44,418 nucleotides of DNA from an uncultured Bacteroidales bacterium (GTDB lineage Bacteria; Bacteroidota; Bacteroidia; Bacteroidales; P3). Under the pieces are notes generated by a model, which was not told the origin of the DNA, made no database searches, and saw nothing but the letters and a program-made list of their open reading frames with translations. Every line of letters begins with the position of its first letter. Within the stretch, counting starts at the first letter, position 1. This document shows positions 41,855 to 44,418 of this stretch, in pieces. A program made the position numbers and the translations under genes. The stretch spans positions 1 through 44,418 of the forward strand of contig ONJY01000016.1 in NCBI GenBank assembly GCA_900318275.1. The letters run 5' to 3'.

Positions 41855-42628
41855 CTAATGTGTGGCGTTGGGGCCGCGCTGCCCCGTGCCGTCGGCATAG
41901 AGGTAGTAGGTCACCCCACCGTCGGCTGTGCAGCTCTCAGGATAACCGTCGGCTGTATACGTCCAGCTCTGGTACAGCTCTCCGTGCGTACTCTCCGTCA
42001 GGAAGGCCGTCATGTTGTTGGCCGACAGCAGCTCATAACGGCGCAGGATGATGGACAGCACCTGCGGCATATCGAGGGCATACGGCGTCGGGTTGTTGTC
42101 GTAGTCGTAAAACCTCATAACGCCAAAGTCATAGTTGGTCACATTGACAACGTTGCCGTTGACCCACACCAGCGTGTCCATCGTCGCAAATGGGTACGGA
42201 TACCCCGCAACGGCGGTCTCGCGCAGCACAGTGCGCACATTGCTCCCCTCGTACGTCAGGGTGAGGGTCTCGGTCACTTCGGGCGACGCGCAGCTGATGG
42301 TCCTTATCCTGTCGCCTACGTACGTGATGTTGTACTTCAACGACTTGCTGTTGCGCTGGGCAAAGTTCACGGCCGACACCAGCTCGCCGTCATAGGTGAA
42401 CGACACCGTAAGGCTGTCCTTGATGGTGATGCTGCGGAGCCTCGTCTTGTTCCAGGTGTAGAGGGTCTCGATACGCCTTCCGGCGGTATCCATCAGCGTC
42501 TCCCTCACCAGATGTTTGCCCGTCGCCGAGCCCGCAATCCCACCGCCGACACTGCCACTCTCCTTCTCACACGACACCATCCCAACCACCATCACCGCCG
42601 CCAGCAGACATATTGCTATCCTTTTCAT
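41855..42628 (-). CDS. Lipoprotein with DUF4595/YD-like strands
   Basis: A 257-residue lipoprotein: MKRIAICLLAAVMVVGMVSC has the lipid site at Cys20. The body has successive beta-strand blocks (TLYTWNKTRLRSITIKDS, SFTYDGELVSAVNFAQ, YNITYVGDRIRTISC) like the DUF4595/RHS-YD-like lipoproteins of Bacteroidota, a surface family without assigned function. ATG 42628 is chosen because the signal starts there. No close partner is evident. Confidence 0.78.
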   Translation of the reverse strand: MKRIAICLLAAVMVVGMVSCEKESGSVGGGIAGSATGKHLVRETLMDTAGRRIETLYTWNKTRLRSITIKDSLTVSFTYDGELVSAVNFAQRNSKSLKYNITYVGDRIRTISCASPEVTETLTLTYEGSNVRTVLRETAVAGYPYPFATMDTLVWVNGNVVNVTNYDFGVMRFYDYDNNPTPYALDMPQVLSIILRRYELLSANNMTAFLTESTHGELYQSWTYTADGYPESCTADGGVTYYLYADGTGQRGPNATH

Positions 42629-42668
42629 TTTTATCTTGTTATATAACTCAAAACTCTTACCGTTGCGC

Positions 42669-42695
42669 AAAGCGAGAGCAGAGAAAGCTCGCTTT
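42669..42695. repeat. 8-bp hairpin downstream of the M13 peptidase gene
   Basis: AAAGCGAG (42669-42676) pairs with CTCGCTTT (42688-42695). No T-tract follows on either strand, so it is a weak terminator candidate for the M13 gene. Confidence 0.45.
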
Positions 42696-42716
42696 CTATG
42701 CCGGGAGTTGCGGAAG

Positions 42717-42772
42717 GAACCTTGAACCTTGAACCTTGAACCTTGAACTCTTAACTCTTAACTCATAACTCT
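42717..42772. repeat. 7-bp-period array after the M13 peptidase gene
   Basis: Eight heptamers in register: GAACCTT four times, then GAACTCT, TAACTCT, TAACTCA, TAACTCT. Two motif types are joined without a break in the 7-bp phase. It ends 3 nt from the M13 stop codon. Confidence 0.88.
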
Positions 42773-42775
42773 TAT

Positions 42776-44418
42776 CTACCACAGCACGACGCGCTTCTCG
42801 GGGGCCAGCCACATGCCGTCGCCCTCCTTGATGCCGAAGGCGTCGATGAACTCCGTCACCTGCGGCAGGGCCACGTTCACGCGGTTGCGGCCCAGCGAGT
42901 GCACATCCATCTGCGTCAGCTGCAGCGCAGCGGCCGGACGGATATTGCTTGCCCACACTGCCGCGTAAGCCAGGAAGAAGCGCTGCTCCGGCGTGAAGCC
43001 GTCCATCTGCTCCTTGTTGACCTGCTTCTTCTCCATAGCGTTCTGCATGGCCAGGTAGCTCACATGCAAGCCGCCGTTGTCGGCGATGTTCTCACCAAGC
43101 GTCAGCTCGCCGTTGCCGTTCATCTTGCCCAGCTCGGGGTCGTCGAGGGCCACACAGTTGTTGAAAGCCTCAACAAGCACCTGCTTGTTGGCGTCGAAGT
43201 TCTTGGCGTCCTCTTCGCTCCACCAGTCGTTCAGGTTGCCGTTCTCGTCGTACTGACGGCCCTGGTCGTCGAAACCGTGCGTCAGCTCGTGGCCTATCAC
43301 CACACCGATGGCACCGTAGTTGGCGGCATCGTCGGCGTCAAACTGGAAGAACGGCGGCTGCAGGATGGCGGCCGGGAAGCATATCTCGTTGGTCGTGGGG
43401 TTGTAGTAGGCATTCACCGTCTGCGGAGTCATCAGCCACTCGTCCTTGTCCACAGGCTTGTTGATCTTGCTCATCATGTAGGCCACATCAAACTCGTTGC
43501 TGCGCACCACATTGGCATAGTAACTGTCGTTCTTGATTTCCAAGCCGCTATAGTCGCGCCACTTGTTGGGATAGCCAATCTTCACATAGATGGTGCTGAG
43601 TTTCTTGTGGGCATTGGCCTTGGTGGCGTCGGTCATCCATTCGGCCATGTCGATGCGCTGGCCAAGGGCGGTGATGAGGTTCTGCACGAGGGTCTCCATG
43701 CGGGTCTTGGCCTCGGCGGGGAAGTACTTCTCGACATACAGCTGGCCAAGGGCCTCGCCCATGGCACCCTCAACGGTGCTGGTGACGCGTTTCCAGCGAG
43801 GACGGATTTCCTCGCGGCCGCTCATCAGCTTGCCGAAGAAGTCGAATTCTGCATTCACGAAGTCGTCGCTCAGGTAGTTGGCGGCACTGGTAATCTGTTG
43901 CCATGCAAAGTAGGCCTTCAGGGTCTCAATGTCGGCATCGGCTAGCACCTTGTTTACCTCCTCGAAATACTTGGGCTGGGCAATGTTGAAGCTCTTCATG
44001 CCCTCCATGATGTTCATGGTCTCGAAGTAACCCTTCCAGTCAATGTTGGGGTATACGGCATTGGCGCTGTCGACCGTGAAACGGTTGAAGGTAGCCTGCG
44101 GGTTACGGTTCTCAAGCTTGGTGTTCATGGCTTTGGCCAAACGGGTCTCGAAGGCCATCACCGTCTGAGCCAGCTTGTCGGCTTTCTTGCCGCTCATCTT
44201 GTCGTAGCCGGCCATAGCGAACTCCTTCTCCATCAGCTCCACATAGCCCTTGCGGATATTCTTGTTGTTTCCCTCGTCAAGCAGATAGTAGTCGCGGTCC
44301 CCCAGACCGAGGCCGCTTTGCCAAGCCCAAGCAATGCACATGTTGGCATCGTCCTTGTCGGCTTCGCCCATCACACCAAAGAGCACACCATAGCCGCGAC
44401 GGTGCATCTTCAGCAGCT
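42776..44418 (-). CDS. M13 family metallopeptidase (PepO/neprilysin-like), N-terminus beyond the window
   Basis: At least 546 residues of a zinc endopeptidase; the frame is still open at the window edge, so the N-terminus (signal and first helices) is missing. The zinc motif is HELTH in IGHELTHGFDDQGRQYDENG, the third ligand is in GENIADNGGL, and NAYYNPTTNEICFPAAILQ is the family NAYY substrate-binding motif. The start region GLGLGDRDYYLLDE is also typical. Members are usually about 670 residues and envelope-bound, cutting oligopeptides. The heptamer array lies directly after its stop. Confidence 0.94.
   Translation of the reverse strand, partial: LLKMHRRGYGVLFGVMGEADKDDANMCIAWAWQSGLGLGDRDYYLLDEGNNKNIRKGYVELMEKEFAMAGYDKMSGKKADKLAQTVMAFETRLAKAMNTKLENRNPQATFNRFTVDSANAVYPNIDWKGYFETMNIMEGMKSFNIAQPKYFEEVNKVLADADIETLKAYFAWQQITSAANYLSDDFVNAEFDFFGKLMSGREEIRPRWKRVTSTVEGAMGEALGQLYVEKYFPAEAKTRMETLVQNLITALGQRIDMAEWMTDATKANAHKKLSTIYVKIGYPNKWRDYSGLEIKNDSYYANVVRSNEFDVAYMMSKINKPVDKDEWLMTPQTVNAYYNPTTNEICFPAAILQPPFFQFDADDAANYGAIGVVIGHELTHGFDDQGRQYDENGNLNDWWSEEDAKNFDANKQVLVEAFNNCVALDDPELGKMNGNGELTLGENIADNGGLHVSYLAMQNAMEKKQVNKEQMDGFTPEQRFFLAYAAVWASNIRPAAALQLTQMDVHSLGRNRVNVALPQVTEFIDAFGIKEGDGMWLAPEKRVVLW

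Overview
The window is chromosomal DNA from a fairly GC-rich member of the Bacteroidota, most likely order Bacteroidales. The evidence is promoters with the Bacteroidota -7 box (TATCTTTG), an RprY-type response regulator, many SPII lipoproteins, a TonB-dependent receptor with a carboxypeptidase-like N-terminal domain, DUF3822 next to rsmD, a pyrophosphate-type phosphofructokinase, and adk close to obgE. There are 41 protein genes. I see no rRNA, tRNA, CRISPR array, insertion sequence, prophage or defence system. Most genes are housekeeping or envelope genes.

Layout. Positions 1-878 are gene-free and AT-rich, with nested inverted repeats and a 28-bp tandem duplication. Genes on the minus strand at 879-7026 are rprY, an MBL hydrolase, a family 2 glycosyltransferase, a secreted MORN protein, a BamE-like lipoprotein and an S9 peptidase. 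After a divergent promoter region, the plus strand at 7410-17237 carries a DHH phosphoesterase, two FKBP lipoproteins, adk, a FISUMP lipoprotein, obgE, a PAP2 phosphatase, CvpA, a dihydrouridine synthase, a TPR lipoprotein, pyrB, pyrI and a membrane protein. The minus strand at 17234-24840 holds gyrA, a TPR protein, a TonB receptor and a degenerate M16 peptidase. The minus strand at 25305-33599 holds pfk, an EnvC-like protein, lpxH, a pilin-like protein, DUF3822, rsmD, purC, a CYTH protein and YfcC. The plus strand at 33975-38826 encodes a TolC/HlyD/ABC-2 permease export system. Then come a chromate-transporter half-gene pair (minus), TerC (plus), an outer-membrane barrel protein, a lipoprotein and a truncated M13 peptidase (all minus).

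The most unusual material is non-coding. (1) Tandem arrays with an exact 11-bp period but a different motif at each locus lie in three promoter regions (upstream of the DHH gene, gyrA and tolC). Each is about 103-112 nt upstream of the TATCTTTG box, and two fold into long hairpins. Further 11-bp arrays occur inside dus and after yfcC. (2) Arrays with an exact 7-bp period (AACTCAT, AACTCTT, AAGTTTA, GAACCTT and so on) sit at gene ends and often supply the stop codon of the upstream gene. (3) The left end holds two diverged copies of a unit made of inverted repeats around an AT-rich core. I do not recognise these as a named element family; this is a judgement from reading only, with no database search.
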